DNA of 36,428 nucleotides from NCBI GenBank assembly GCA_012729815.1, contig JAAYCJ010000149.1:1-36428 (forward strand). Reading direction: 5' to 3'. The translations under genes were made by a program, and so were the position numbers. Under the pieces are notes generated by a model. It had not been told where the DNA came from. It was given only the letters and a program-made list of their open reading frames with translations, and searched no databases. This stretch comes from Phycisphaerae bacterium. Its GTDB lineage: Bacteria > Planctomycetota > Phycisphaerae > JAAYCJ01. Positions 1 to 8,412 of this stretch are shown here, piece by piece (the stretch's first letter is position 1; each line of letters starts with the position of its first letter).

Positions 1-911
1 TCCTGGAGCACGGCGAGGTCCTGGTCGTGTATTGCGCCGTCGCGCCACGCCAGGACGTTGAAGGTCACCGCGCCGCCGAAGTTCATAAAGCGTCGCAGGT
101 ACTGCTCGACCGCTTCGACCGGCGGAGCGGGCCAGTCGAGGTCGCGGGTGTCCTCGTGGAATCCCCACTCGCCGCACATCGGCCAGGTGGCGTGGGCGTG
201 CCACGAGGTGTAGCTGTACCACGGCAAGCCCGACGGCGTCAGCGACGTGCGAGGAACGAAGTTGAGGCGAATGATCTCACCCGCCCAGTAGTCCTGCAGG
301 TCGGTGTACTTCTCGTGGTTCTCGATGCCCGAGTTGTAGCAGATCAGGCGATCGGGATTGCCGGCTTTGGCCACCGCCAGCATCTTCTCCCACGGCGGCG
401 TGCCGCGCCGCATCAGGGCGTAACCGGCGTCGAACCAGTAGCCGATGACCTTGGGCCCGTAGTGCTCGCCCATCCAGCGGACGATGCGGAAGTAGTTTTC
501 ATAGAAGCGGGTCTGGTCCTTCTCCTCGGCTCCGCAGGCGGTCCGCCAATCCATCGGCTGATCGCCGTCGGTGCCATGATGATAGTAAAGCATCAGCTTG
601 ATCCCAGCCGCCGCCAGACCGTCGGCGATCTCCATGATCAGATCCCGCTGGCAGGTCAGGCCCGGCATGATCCGGTCGACCTCGGGGTTGGGACCGGGAA
701 AGTGGTGATGATAGTGGGTCGAGGTCAGCAACACGTGGCCGGCCCCCGTCGAAGCCACCTGATCCACGAACCGCCCGACGTCGAACGCCTCAACCGCCTC
801 CGCAAAAGGCCCGACCGGGCCGGTCCGCGGAGCCGTCCAGGTGGTCCAATGAAAGCCCACGCCGTAGCCGGTCTCGCCCAGCACGCTGAAGTCCGCTCTC
901 CGATAGGCCAT
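1..911 (-). CDS. GH29-like glycoside hydrolase (alpha-L-fucosidase type), 3' end cut by window edge
   Basis: The minus-strand frame is open from an ATG at 911 to the window edge, giving 303 visible residues with no stop. It begins MAYRRADFSVLGETGYGVGF. GH29 traits seen are STHYHHHF (about residues 64-71), LMLYYHHGTD (106-115) and GYWFDAG (157-163), where Asp161 matches the position of the GH29 nucleophile in the WFD motif. The TIM-barrel order and the CGEWGF segment fit alpha-L-fucosidases, but substrate is not proven; distant planctomycete members act on varied sugars. No signal peptide is visible, so it may be cytoplasmic. It lies 10 nt after the cupin stop, so the two form an operon. The weak GGGA upstream of the ATG and the short gap suggest translational coupling. 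Confidence 0.75.
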   Translation of the reverse strand, partial: MAYRRADFSVLGETGYGVGFHWTTWTAPRTGPVGPFAEAVEAFDVGRFVDQVASTGAGHVLLTSTHYHHHFPGPNPEVDRIMPGLTCQRDLIMEIADGLAAAGIKLMLYYHHGTDGDQPMDWRTACGAEEKDQTRFYENYFRIVRWMGEHYGPKVIGYWFDAGYALMRRGTPPWEKMLAVAKAGNPDRLICYNSGIENHEKYTDLQDYWAGEIIRLNFVPRTSLTPSGLPWYSYTSWHAHATWPMCGEWGFHEDTRDLDWPAPPVEAVEQYLRRFMNFGGAVTFNVLAWRDGAIHDQDLAVLQ

Positions 912-921
912 GATCGTGTCC

Positions 922-1290
922 CTAAGTACTGAGGTCGTGTCGATAGAAAACCGCCAACCACACCGTCTCGCGCTCCGGGTTGGTCCAGGCCACCCGGTGC
1001 CGAACGTGAGCCGGTATATGTACCCAGCCGCCCGGCTGTAAGTCAACCGTCCGGTTGGGATTCTCAAACTCCAGCCGGGCCCGGCCCGCAGCCACCATCA
1101 CCCACTCGTGCTCGTCCTGATCGTACCAGAACCCCTCCGGCGAAACCTGGCCGGTCGAGACGATCCGCTCGATCCGGACGGCCCGGCCAGACAGCAACCC
1201 GGTCACCACTTCCTTGGACGCATCGGCAACGGCGTCGGCAAAGAGATCGCCCGTCGCCACCGCGTCGCAGGCATCATCCGCCTTCATCAT
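922..1290 (-). CDS. Cupin-domain protein (122 aa)
   Basis: This is a small single-domain cupin of 122 residues. The first cupin motif is in YDQDEHEWVMVAAGRARLEF and the second in PGGWVHIPAHVRHRVAW, whose His residues are the likely metal ligands. Such stand-alone cupins bind a metal and small ligands such as sugars, and are often enzymes or sensors in carbohydrate loci; the exact role is not readable here. The start at 1290 has AAGGAG 6 nt upstream; a second ATG follows directly at 1287. It is the first gene of an operon with the GH29-like gene and is divergent from the GH10-like gene. No signal peptide is seen. Confidence 0.8.
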   Translation of the reverse strand: MMKADDACDAVATGDLFADAVADASKEVVTGLLSGRAVRIERIVSTGQVSPEGFWYDQDEHEWVMVAAGRARLEFENPNRTVDLQPGGWVHIPAHVRHRVAWTNPERETVWLAVFYRHDLST

Positions 1291-1313
1291 GCGTTCTCCT
1301 TCGGCCCAACGCC

Positions 1314-1342
1314 ATTGTACCCACTACCGGTCCACCGGCCAA
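1314..1342 (-). promoter_or_regulatory. Sigma-70-type promoter of the cupin/GH29-like operon
   Basis: On the minus strand, TTGGCC (1342-1337) and TACAAT (1319-1314) are separated by 17 nt. A start near 1307 would leave a leader of about 17 nt that just contains the cupin ribosome binding site. Confidence 0.5.
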
Positions 1343-1381
1343 CGTAGCAGCCCCTTTCACCCAACACGCAATTCTCGACGA

Positions 1382-1409
1382 TTGACTCGCGGATGGTTCG
1401 ACGGATAAT
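1382..1409 (+). promoter_or_regulatory. Sigma-70-type promoter of the GH10-like/GH140 operon
   Basis: TTGACT (1382-1387) and GATAAT (1404-1409) are 16 nt apart. The expected transcript start near 1416 places the in-frame GTG at 1393 outside the mRNA and supports the ATG at 1432. Confidence 0.6.
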
Positions 1410-1431
1410 GGCCCCAAACTGGAGAAACGCC

Positions 1432-2622
1432 ATGCGACAACGACGCATCCTCTACAACAGCGACGGCTGGAACATCTTCTTCAACGCCGTCCATCCGGAC
1501 CGCCCGCTGAGCGCCCAGGACGTGGGCGGCTACGTGAAAGAGGTCGCGTTCAGCGGCTCGCAGGTGGATACGTTCATCCTCTGCGTCAACGCGGGTCTGG
1601 CCTACTATCCAAGCCGTGTGATTCCCATGTACGGCCAGGAGGGCTATGACCCCAAGGATGCCGTCGACGTGCCCGCCAGCCAGAAGCTTCTCGGCGAGAA
1701 CCTCCGTCGGCTTCTGGCCGATGGCCTCGACCCGGTCGGACTGGTCATCGACCAGGCTCGCGAACTGGGGCTGGAGGTCATCCTGAGCTACCGGATGAAC
1801 GACGCCCACCACCTCGACGAGGACACGCCGATGATGCCCCCCTTCTGGCGCGAGCATCCGCAGTGGCGAACCGACCGCAACGCCCGGTTCGGCGGGGCCT
1901 ACGACTACGCGGTACCGCAGGTCCGACGCTTCATGCTCGACCAGCTCGCCGAGGTGCTCGACCGCTACGGCCACAAGATCGACGGGCTGGAACTGGACTG
2001 GATGCGGTTTCCGCGCTACTTCAATCCCGGCTGCGAATCGCAAGGTCTCGCGATCCTCACCGAGTTCACCCGCGAAGTGAAAAAACTGATCGACCAGACC
2101 GCCGCCGCCCGTCGTCGCAAGCTGCTGCTGACGGCGCGGGTGTGGCATCGCCCGGACTTCTGCCTCCGCGACGGGTTCGACGTCTTCGCCTGGGCCGAGC
2201 AGGGGCTCATCGACTTTCTGACCATCTCGCGATTCCTGCGCAACGGCGAAGGGACGCTTGACGTCGCAGCCTTCCGGTCCCAAATCACGAGCCTGCCGAT
2301 CTACGGCGCCATCGAGGTCGGCTCGCACAACGTCTGGCCGGCAAACGCCGACGAGCGGGCCATCTACGACGAAAGAGTCCGCCCGCACCTGCTGGCCACA
2401 CCGGACCAGTACCGCCGCGAATCCCTGCGCCTGTGGAACGACGGAGCCGACGGAATCTACCTGTTCAACTTCTTCTGCCCGCGCGAAACCGGAATCGAGC
2501 CGGATTTCTCGCTGCTGGCCGAACTGGGCGATCCGCGAACCATCAAGAAGCCCTCCGGCGAGTTCGCCTACTGCACCAGCGTCAGCCAGCTCCTGTCGCA
2601 AGTGGAAGCCCAAAAGGAGTAG
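1432..2622 (+). CDS. GH10-like (GHL10-type) putative glycoside hydrolase, 396 aa
   Basis: A 396-residue TIM-barrel protein. It opens MRQRRILYNSDGWNIFFNAV and carries DGLELDWMRFPRYF (about 184-197), a pattern typical of the putative GH10-like family, in which the acidic residues after the beta strand are the likely catalytic or substrate-binding ones. VILSYRMNDAHH (about 117-127) is another conserved strand end. There is no signal peptide, so the substrate is probably an imported oligosaccharide. The start at 1432 is preferred over an in-frame GTG at 1393 because GGAG lies 7 nt before it and a promoter covers the earlier start. Its TAG is followed after 3 nt by the start of the GH140-like gene, so both are co-transcribed. 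The enzymatic activity of the family is mostly untested. Confidence 0.8.
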   Translation: MRQRRILYNSDGWNIFFNAVHPDRPLSAQDVGGYVKEVAFSGSQVDTFILCVNAGLAYYPSRVIPMYGQEGYDPKDAVDVPASQKLLGENLRRLLADGLDPVGLVIDQARELGLEVILSYRMNDAHHLDEDTPMMPPFWREHPQWRTDRNARFGGAYDYAVPQVRRFMLDQLAEVLDRYGHKIDGLELDWMRFPRYFNPGCESQGLAILTEFTREVKKLIDQTAAARRRKLLLTARVWHRPDFCLRDGFDVFAWAEQGLIDFLTISRFLRNGEGTLDVAAFRSQITSLPIYGAIEVGSHNVWPANADERAIYDERVRPHLLATPDQYRRESLRLWNDGADGIYLFNFFCPRETGIEPDFSLLAELGDPRTIKKPSGEFAYCTSVSQLLSQVEAQKE

Positions 2623-2625
2623 GCC

Positions 2626-4236
2626 ATGATCAATGCCCTCACGGCGATGCAGAACGTCCCGACGGAATGGTCCTACGCGTCATCGAAATCCTACGCCGAT
2701 CCGTTTAATGAGGCGACGCTCGACGTGGAAATCACCGGCCCTGACCGCCGGAGCATGCGCATCCCCGCGTTCTGGGCCGGCGAGAATCAGTGGCGCGTGC
2801 GGTTCGCCGCCGACCGCGCGGGCGAATATCGTTTCCGCACCCTCTGCAGCGACGAAGCCAACCGCGACCTGCACGACCGCGAGGGGCGCATCGCGGTCGA
2901 GCCCTACACCGGCGAAAACCCGCTGTTTCGCCACGGTCGGCTGCGGATCACCTCCAATCGCCGCCATCTCGAGCACGCCGACGGCACGCCGTTCTTCTGG
3001 CTCGCCGACACCTGGTGGATGGGCCTCTCCAAACGTCTCGGCTGGCCGGACGATTTCCAGACTCTCACAGCGGACCGGAAGGCCAAGGGCTTTTCCGTGG
3101 TCCAGATCGTCGCCGGCCTGTATCCGGACATGGCGGCGTTCGAAGAGCGGGCGGCCAATGAGGCGGGACATCCGTGGACCAGCGACTACGCCCGGATCAA
3201 CCCGGCGTACTTCGACCACGCCGACCTGCGGCTGCGATGGCTGATCCGATGCGGGATCGTGCCGTGCATCGTGGGGGCCTGGGGCTATCACCTGATCTGG
3301 ATGGGCGTCGAGCAGATGCAGCGGCACTGGCGCAACCTGGTCGCCCGCTACGGAGCCTATCCGGTCGTCTGGTGCCTGGCCGGCGAGGCCACCATGCCGT
3401 TCTACCGCTGCGAAAACCGCGATCGCGACGAGCAGGAGCAGAAACGCGGCTGGACGCAAATCGCCCGTTACGTCCGCGAGCTGGACCCGTGGAGCAACCC
3501 GATCACCATCCACCCGACCACCCGCGGCCGCGATCAGGTCGAGGACCCGGCCATCCTCGATTTCGAAATGCTCCAGACCGGCCACAGCGGACACGAGAGC
3601 ATATCGCCGACCGTTCGCCTCGTCCGCGAGGCGCTGGATCGCCAACCCACCATGCCGGTGATCGACAGCGAGGTCTGCTACGAGGGCATCATGGAACGCT
3701 GCGGACCGGAGGTGCAGCGGATCATCTTCTGGTCGGCGATGCTCTCCGGCGCGGCTGGACACACCTACGGGGCCAACGGGATATGGCAGGTCAACACCGA
3801 GGCCCAGCCGTACGGACCCTCGCCGCACGGGGCCTCGTGGGGCGGACCGCCGTGGAACGTGGCGATGAACCTGCGCGGGTCGAGCCAACTGGCCGCTGGG
3901 AAACGCATCCTGGAGAAGTTCCCGTGGTGGAGCTTCGAGCGCCATCCGGAATGGATCGAACCGACGGCCGACCAGAATGACCCGCTCAACCCGTACGCCG
4001 CGGGCGTTCCGGGCAAGCTGCGGCTGATCTACTTCCCGCGATTCATCCCCTCGTGGGCGAAGCTGTACACGGTCAGGAAGTTGGAGCGCGGCATCCACTA
4101 TCGCGCCGCGTTCATCAACCCGTTGGACGCCACCGAGATTCCCCTCGGTCCGATTGCGCCGGACGGCGACGGTTCGTGGCCGGTCCCGCACGCCCCGGTG
4201 CTGCACGACTGGCTGCTGGCCCTGGAAGCCGAGTGA
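2626..4236 (+). CDS. DUF5060/DUF4038 apiosidase-like glycoside hydrolase (GH140 type), 536 aa
   Basis: The order of domains is an N-terminal beta-sandwich resembling DUF5060 (about 10-95), a TIM barrel of DUF4038 type starting at DGTPFFWLADTWW (119-131), and a short C-terminal beta domain. Candidate catalytic acids are Glu254 in VVWCLAGE and Glu349 in PVIDSEVCYEG, placed as expected for acid/base and nucleophile in a clan-A-like barrel. Characterised GH140 enzymes remove apiose from rhamnogalacturonan II; whether this protein does so is inference. No signal peptide is visible. AAGGAG at 2614-2619 precedes the ATG and overlaps the end of the upstream gene, so translation is probably coupled to the GH10-like gene. 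Confidence 0.82.
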   Translation: MINALTAMQNVPTEWSYASSKSYADPFNEATLDVEITGPDRRSMRIPAFWAGENQWRVRFAADRAGEYRFRTLCSDEANRDLHDREGRIAVEPYTGENPLFRHGRLRITSNRRHLEHADGTPFFWLADTWWMGLSKRLGWPDDFQTLTADRKAKGFSVVQIVAGLYPDMAAFEERAANEAGHPWTSDYARINPAYFDHADLRLRWLIRCGIVPCIVGAWGYHLIWMGVEQMQRHWRNLVARYGAYPVVWCLAGEATMPFYRCENRDRDEQEQKRGWTQIARYVRELDPWSNPITIHPTTRGRDQVEDPAILDFEMLQTGHSGHESISPTVRLVREALDRQPTMPVIDSEVCYEGIMERCGPEVQRIIFWSAMLSGAAGHTYGANGIWQVNTEAQPYGPSPHGASWGGPPWNVAMNLRGSSQLAAGKRILEKFPWWSFERHPEWIEPTADQNDPLNPYAAGVPGKLRLIYFPRFIPSWAKLYTVRKLERGIHYRAAFINPLDATEIPLGPIAPDGDGSWPVPHAPVLHDWLLALEAE

Positions 4237-4273
4237 CGTTCCGCCGCCGCGGTCCGCGTCCCAGCCTGAGGGA

Positions 4274-4303
4274 TTGATTCTTTTCGGCGATTGTGCCACA
4301 ATG
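4274..4303 (+). promoter_or_regulatory. Promoter of the small lipoprotein gene
   Basis: TTGATT (4274-4279) and CACAAT (4298-4303) are separated by 18 nt, about 50 nt upstream of the small ORF. The -10 is imperfect. Confidence 0.35.
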
Positions 4304-4355
4304 GTGGTTGACGTACGGGGGCATTTGAGGCAAGACAGTTTTTCGGGGGTGTACC

Positions 4356-4508
4356 ATGCGTCGAAGAGCAATGCGGACGGCAGCCTTTGTCGGCACCTGC
4401 GCGACCGCCGCGACAATCGTCGGCTGCGACTGCTGCTGCACCTACCTCTGGGGAGGCGCCGCAGCGGCGGCTGCAGCGGCGCTCGGGCTGTTCACCCTGC
4501 CGTTCTAG
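4356..4508 (+). CDS. Tiny cysteine-cluster lipoprotein (50 aa)
   Basis: A 50-residue ORF that does not match a family I know. It starts MRRRAMRTAAFVGTCATAAT, a basic then hydrophobic signal, followed by the lipobox I-V-G-C at residues 21-24. If processed there, the mature peptide is 27 residues beginning Cys-Asp-Cys-Cys-Cys, then a Trp-Gly-Gly turn, a run of eight alanines and a hydrophobic end (LGLFTLPF). Asp at the second mature position is an inner-membrane retention signal in E. coli. A GGGGGT stretch lies just before the ATG and a promoter-like pair lies upstream, so it looks like its own transcription unit between the GH140-like gene and the convergent PNPOx-type gene. Its reality rests on the signal, lipobox and upstream elements, with no homology available. 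Confidence 0.5.
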   Translation: MRRRAMRTAAFVGTCATAATIVGCDCCCTYLWGGAAAAAAAALGLFTLPF

Positions 4509-4603
4509 GCGGCGACAATCAGACCAGATCGCGGGAACCGCCCAGCGTTCCGCAGCCAACCGGAGCTACCAGTGGCGTGATCACGAGGCTTGGTTGACGG
4601 CTT

Positions 4604-5197
4604 TCACGCCACCACGCTTCTCGCCCGCCACTGGCCGTCATCGTTGCGCTCATAGATGACGCGCTCGTGCGGCCAGGGCTTAAGGTCAAGCCAGTCCACG
4701 CGGACCACCTCCAGCAGGACGACACAAAAGCTCGCGGGCGACGTCGCCATGTCGCCTTTCGGCTCAAAGTCCGTCTCCGGCGTCCGCAACTCGCCCGGGG
4801 CCGGCCAATAGAACAGCTTCTTGCCCTTCTCCGGCATCTGCTCCCACACCTGCCGGCGGAACGGTCGCTGGGCGTCCGCGCAATCCGCTCCCAGCGGCTC
4901 GTAACGGCCGAGAAACCGGAACTGCTCGAGCGTCTCGCGGAAATACCAGCACGCTTCGCCCCAGGGGTTTTCGCGCATCTGGCGGGCCTTCGGGCTCTGA
5001 CAGTGGGTTACGAACATCAGCCGCGGCGGATCGTCCAGCAACTCGCGAAACAGCACGGTCCGGCACCGTCCGCAGCCGTCCTCATCGACCGTCGCCAACT
5101 GAACGTACCGCCGCGTCGGCTCGTCCTCGTTGGCCCGACGCGATTCAGCCAGGCGCTGACGCCAATCGACACAAGCGGGTTCCACCCCTTCATTCAT
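4604..5197 (-). CDS. Pyridoxamine-5'-phosphate-oxidase-like flavin-binding protein (Alr4036 type), 197 aa
   Basis: The fold is a split-barrel FMN-binding protein. Visible features are RRYVQLATVDEDGCGRCRTV (about 29-48), the start of the FMN-binding beta barrel, then PRLMFVTHCQSPKARQM (58-74) with the phosphate-contact region, and a C-terminal WLDLKPWPHERVIYER. The layout fits the Alr4036 subfamily, which is found in cyanobacteria and planctomycetes and has no settled reaction; a flavin-dependent redox role is inferred. The start at 5197 has GGGAGG about 6 nt upstream and fits a promoter whose transcript starts near 5227; a longer in-frame start at 5275 would lie outside that transcript. It converges on the small lipoprotein gene and diverges from the DUF5703 gene. 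Confidence 0.8.
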   Translation of the reverse strand: MNEGVEPACVDWRQRLAESRRANEDEPTRRYVQLATVDEDGCGRCRTVLFRELLDDPPRLMFVTHCQSPKARQMRENPWGEACWYFRETLEQFRFLGRYEPLGADCADAQRPFRRQVWEQMPEKGKKLFYWPAPGELRTPETDFEPKGDMATSPASFCVVLLEVVRVDWLDLKPWPHERVIYERNDDGQWRARSVVA

Positions 5198-5233
5198 GAC
5201 CAGCCCTCCCGAGCGGATGCTATTCTGTGGTGC

Positions 5234-5262
5234 ATTCTGCTCGATCGGCGATGAACCTTCAA
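5234..5262 (-). promoter_or_regulatory. Promoter of the PNPOx-type gene
   Basis: On the minus strand, TTGAAG (5262-5257), 17 nt, then CAGAAT (5239-5234). The predicted start gives a leader of about 30 nt. Confidence 0.45.
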
Positions 5263-5295
5263 CCTTTTCCTTCACATCGATCGCGGCAACGGGCG

Positions 5296-5324
5296 TTGCG
5301 ATCGTCCCGCCGATCCGCTAACCT
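5296..5324 (+). promoter_or_regulatory. Promoter of the DUF5703 gene
   Basis: TTGCGA (5296-5301), 17 nt, then TAACCT (5319-5324), about 40 nt ahead of the chosen start. The same TAACCT -10 recurs at 27664-27669. Confidence 0.45.
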
Positions 5325-5363
5325 GTGCCTTTCGTTCCGCCATGTAGACGCGCGAGGATGGCC

Positions 5364-7544
5364 ATGTACACCGACGCCTTCAACGTGGTATGGGAAACCC
5401 CAAGCCGCTCATCCGCCGATTCCATGCCCGTCGGCAACGGCGATATCGGCTTGAATGTCTGGGTCGAACCGGACGGCGATCTGCTGTTCCTGATCGGCAA
5501 GACCGACGCCTGGAGCGAAAACGGCCGGCTGCTCAAGCTCGCCCGGGTCCGGATTGCGATCCGCCACAATCCCTTCATCGCCGGCAGTCCCTTCCGTCAG
5601 ACGCTCAAGCTGGCTGAGGGCCAGATCGTGGTCCTGGCCGGCCAACCGCCGCACGCGATCGTCCTGCGGGTCTGGGTCGACGCCAACCGGCCCCTCGTCC
5701 GCGTCGAAGCCGAGGGCCAGTCGCCCTTCGACCTCCAGGCCAAGCTGGAAGTCTGGCGGACCCAGCCGCGGGAACTCGGCGAACGGGAAATCGACAGCGC
5801 CTACGGCCTGATCGGCAGCCCGACCCCGGTCGTCGTCTACCCGGACACCGTTTTGACCGACCGAAAAGACCAGGTCGTCTGGTACCACCGCAACGAAACG
5901 TCCCGCTGGCCCGAGAACATGACGCTTCAGGGGCTTGGCGAACTGACCGGCGAGATCGGCGACCCGCTGCTGGGCCGAACCTTCGGTGGGCTGATCCGGG
6001 GCGAGGGCCTCGTCTCCGAAAACGCCGCCGCGTTACGATCGTCCTCGCCGCAAAAGCGATTCGCCGTCTCGATCCACCTGCTGACCCGCCAGACGCCGTC
6101 CGCTGCGCAGTGGCTAAGCGAACTGGAGACATCCGCCGACGCCGCCGAGGCGGTTGACCTCGAGACCGCGCGGGCCGAGCACCGACGCTGGTGGCGCGAG
6201 TTCTGGGATCGCAGCCGCGTCGTCGTCTCCGGCGACAACCACGCCGAAACGGTCAGCCGCGCCTACCTGCTCCAGCGGTTCATCACCGCCTGCGGCGGCC
6301 GCGGAGCCTGTCCGATCGAATTCAACGGCTCGATCTTCACCGCCGAATGGAACCATCAGAACCACGTCTGCGATCCCGACTACCGCCGATGGGGCGCGCC
6401 GTACTGGTTCCAGAACACGCGGCTGATCTACTGGCCGCTGCTGGCCTCCGGCGATTATGACCTGACCACACCATTTTTCGCCATGTACCGCGACGCCCTC
6501 CCGCTGGCCCGCCGGCGAACCGAAATCTACTTCGGCCACCGCGGCGCGTTCTTTCCCGAAACCATCGAGTTCTGGGGAACCTACGCCAACGCCAACTACG
6601 GCTGGGAGAGGCAGGGCAAGGACGTCTCCTGGGTCCAGAACACCTACATCCGCCGCTACTGGTCCGGCGGCTTGGAGCTTATCGCGATCATGCTCGACGC
6701 CTGGGCCCACACGCGGGACGAACAGCTCCTGGCCGAGACGCTGCTGCCGATCGCCGACGCCGTCACCGAATTCTACGACCGCCACTACCGGCGCGACGAA
6801 AATGGCAAAATCCGTTTCGAACCCGCCCAGTCGCTGGAGATGTGGCACGAAGCGGTCAACCCGCTGCCGGAGATCGCGGGCCTGCGATTCATCCTGCCGC
6901 AACTGCTCCAACTGCCCGAGGCGAACGTTACGCAGGACCAGCGGGAGCGCTGGCAACGGATGCTCGCCGAACTGCCCGAGGTCCCGGTCCGCGACCACGA
7001 GGGCCAAACGGTCCTCGCCGCAGCCCAGCAAACCACTGGACCGGCGATGAACATCGAGTCGCCCCAGCTCTACGCCGTGTTCCCCTACCGCCTCTACGGC
7101 GTGGGCAAACCCGATCTGGAGTTGGGCCGCCGCACGTACTTCACCCGTGACTTTCAGGAGCGCAACTACGGCTGGCGGCAGGACGACATCCAAGCCGCGT
7201 GCCTCGGACTGGCCGACGAAGCCCGCGCCGCGATCGTCCGCCGCACCGCCAACAAAAATCCCAACGCCCGCTTCGACGCCTTCTGGGGCCCGAACTTCGA
7301 CTGGATCCCCGACCAGGACCACGGCTCCGTGATCCTCATCACCCTCCAGACCATGCTGCTCCAGACGGACGGCCGCAAGATCCACCTGCTGCCCGCCTGG
7401 CCCAAACACTGGAACGTCGAATTCAAGCTGCACGCCCCGTTCAACACGATCGTCGAAGGAACCTGCCGCAACGGCCGCTTGGTGGATTTGAACGTCAGTC
7501 CTGAATCGCGAAGACAGGATATCGAGATTCACGATCCACAGTAG
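5364..7544 (+). CDS. DUF5703-domain protein, GH95-like putative glycoside hydrolase (726 aa)
   Basis: A large single protein of 726 residues. The N-terminal MPVGNGDIGLNVWVEPDGDL segment, followed by LLFLIGKTDAWSENG, is characteristic of the DUF5703 beta domain. The rest is an alpha-helical barrel with FNGSIFTAEWNHQ, PETIEFWGTYANANYG and DAFWGPNFDWIPDQDHGS, which resembles the six-hairpin fold of GH95 and related enzymes. GH95 members act on fucose, galactose or related terminal sugars; the substrate here is unknown. No signal peptide is present. The ATG at 5364 has GAGG 6 nt upstream; ATG 5358 and GTG 5325 are less well placed. The gene has its own promoter and converges on the SGNH lipoprotein gene with 21 nt between stops. 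Confidence 0.82.
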   Translation: MYTDAFNVVWETPSRSSADSMPVGNGDIGLNVWVEPDGDLLFLIGKTDAWSENGRLLKLARVRIAIRHNPFIAGSPFRQTLKLAEGQIVVLAGQPPHAIVLRVWVDANRPLVRVEAEGQSPFDLQAKLEVWRTQPRELGEREIDSAYGLIGSPTPVVVYPDTVLTDRKDQVVWYHRNETSRWPENMTLQGLGELTGEIGDPLLGRTFGGLIRGEGLVSENAAALRSSSPQKRFAVSIHLLTRQTPSAAQWLSELETSADAAEAVDLETARAEHRRWWREFWDRSRVVVSGDNHAETVSRAYLLQRFITACGGRGACPIEFNGSIFTAEWNHQNHVCDPDYRRWGAPYWFQNTRLIYWPLLASGDYDLTTPFFAMYRDALPLARRRTEIYFGHRGAFFPETIEFWGTYANANYGWERQGKDVSWVQNTYIRRYWSGGLELIAIMLDAWAHTRDEQLLAETLLPIADAVTEFYDRHYRRDENGKIRFEPAQSLEMWHEAVNPLPEIAGLRFILPQLLQLPEANVTQDQRERWQRMLAELPEVPVRDHEGQTVLAAAQQTTGPAMNIESPQLYAVFPYRLYGVGKPDLELGRRTYFTRDFQERNYGWRQDDIQAACLGLADEARAAIVRRTANKNPNARFDAFWGPNFDWIPDQDHGSVILITLQTMLLQTDGRKIHLLPAWPKHWNVEFKLHAPFNTIVEGTCRNGRLVDLNVSPESRRQDIEIHDPQ

Positions 7545-7565
7545 CACCCGCGTCGTCCGACGGCT

Positions 7566-8360
7566 TCATTCGTCAGCCGTTGTATCTGCGGCCTGTCCGC
7601 TGAGCGCGGATAAGAAGAGCTCCGCCACCCGCTCATTCCCCTGAACGCTCAGATGTCGGCAGTCGAAGTAGTTACCCGGCTCAGCCAACAGCTCATCGCC
7701 GATCGCCGCCACGTCCACCAGCGTCACATCGGCCGCCTGCGCCGCCAGACGAATCCGCTCATTGAGGCGGTCCACGTACCTGTTGGCGTTGGCCGCCTGG
7801 CCGGGCAGCAGGACGCCAAGCGGCGCCGGATCGCACTGCCCGACACTGGGAATCAAATAGTAGTACGTGCTCACCACCACCTCCAACCCCGCCTCTTGAG
7901 CCGTCTCAATCGCCTGCTCAATGCTCGCCTGAACCGAATCCAACTCCTCATCCAGCGAACCCGAATACGGATAGTCCGCCCCGCCGGGATCAAACAGCAG
8001 CAGCGGGTCCACCCGACGGATAAAATCGATCACCCCCGCCGCCCCCTGCCAATACAGCAGCGTCTCGGCGTTCGGATAGATGCCGTCCGCCAACAGCCCG
8101 GTCAGACGCTCCAGTCCCTCCTGGGCCGTCTCGCCGCCCTCGCCCTCGTTGGCAAACCAGTCCGCTGGAACCCCCAGATCCTCCTGAACGAACTCCCAGT
8201 AGTTCTTCTCCGCCGGTCCATCCGTCGACGAGTCGCCGAAAGCGATGGTCCGGACGTCCGGATCGGGCACGCGAAAACCGTTGCAGCCGGTCAGCAGTCC
8301 AGTCACGGCAACGAATAGAAGGCATCGTCCGGACCTTGTGACCAAGCGGCGTACGTTCAT
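7566..8360 (-). CDS. SGNH/GDSL-type hydrolase, lipoprotein (264 aa)
   Basis: An esterase-fold protein with motifs in normal order. The N-terminus MNVRRLVTRSGRCLLFVAVT is a signal and leads to the lipobox L-T-G-C with Cys26. Block I is AFGDSSTDGP with Ser44 as the likely nucleophile. The ending NYFDCRHLSVQGNERVAELF carries the Asp-x-x-His of block V. The weak block III (LLYWQGAAGVIDF) lacks a clear Gly-x-Asn-Asp, so activity may be altered. It probably faces the periplasm or outer membrane and could deacylate polysaccharide or lipid. The ATG at 8360 has AAGGGGG upstream and a strong separate promoter, so it is not simply the last gene of the upstream operon. Confidence 0.83.
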   Translation of the reverse strand: MNVRRLVTRSGRCLLFVAVTGLLTGCNGFRVPDPDVRTIAFGDSSTDGPAEKNYWEFVQEDLGVPADWFANEGEGGETAQEGLERLTGLLADGIYPNAETLLYWQGAAGVIDFIRRVDPLLLFDPGGADYPYSGSLDEELDSVQASIEQAIETAQEAGLEVVVSTYYYLIPSVGQCDPAPLGVLLPGQAANANRYVDRLNERIRLAAQAADVTLVDVAAIGDELLAEPGNYFDCRHLSVQGNERVAELFLSALSGQAADTTADE

Positions 8361-8382
8361 GACCGTTCCCCCTTTGCACTCA

Positions 8383-8411
8383 ATTATAGGGCCAGACGCC
8401 GGCGGACACAA
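8383..8411 (-). promoter_or_regulatory. Strong promoter of the SGNH lipoprotein gene
   Basis: On the minus strand, TTGTGT (8411-8406), 17 nt, then a consensus TATAAT (8388-8383). It lies directly after the stop of the TPR-like gene. Confidence 0.65.
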
Positions 8412-8412
8412 C

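Noticed and set aside
1357-2613. Minus-strand open frame (418 aa) opposite the GH10-like gene
   Set aside because: Shadow of a well-supported plus-strand gene; low-complexity translation and it would cover the plus-strand promoter.
2680-4416. Minus-strand open frame (578 aa) opposite the GH140-like gene
   Set aside because: Arg/Val/Pro-rich shadow, no motif, no start signals; the plus-strand gene is well supported.
7545-7565. Bidirectional terminator between the DUF5703 and SGNH lipoprotein genes
   Set aside because: Only a 5-bp GC palindrome (CGTCG-TC-CGACG) with a 2-nt loop and no T-run is visible.
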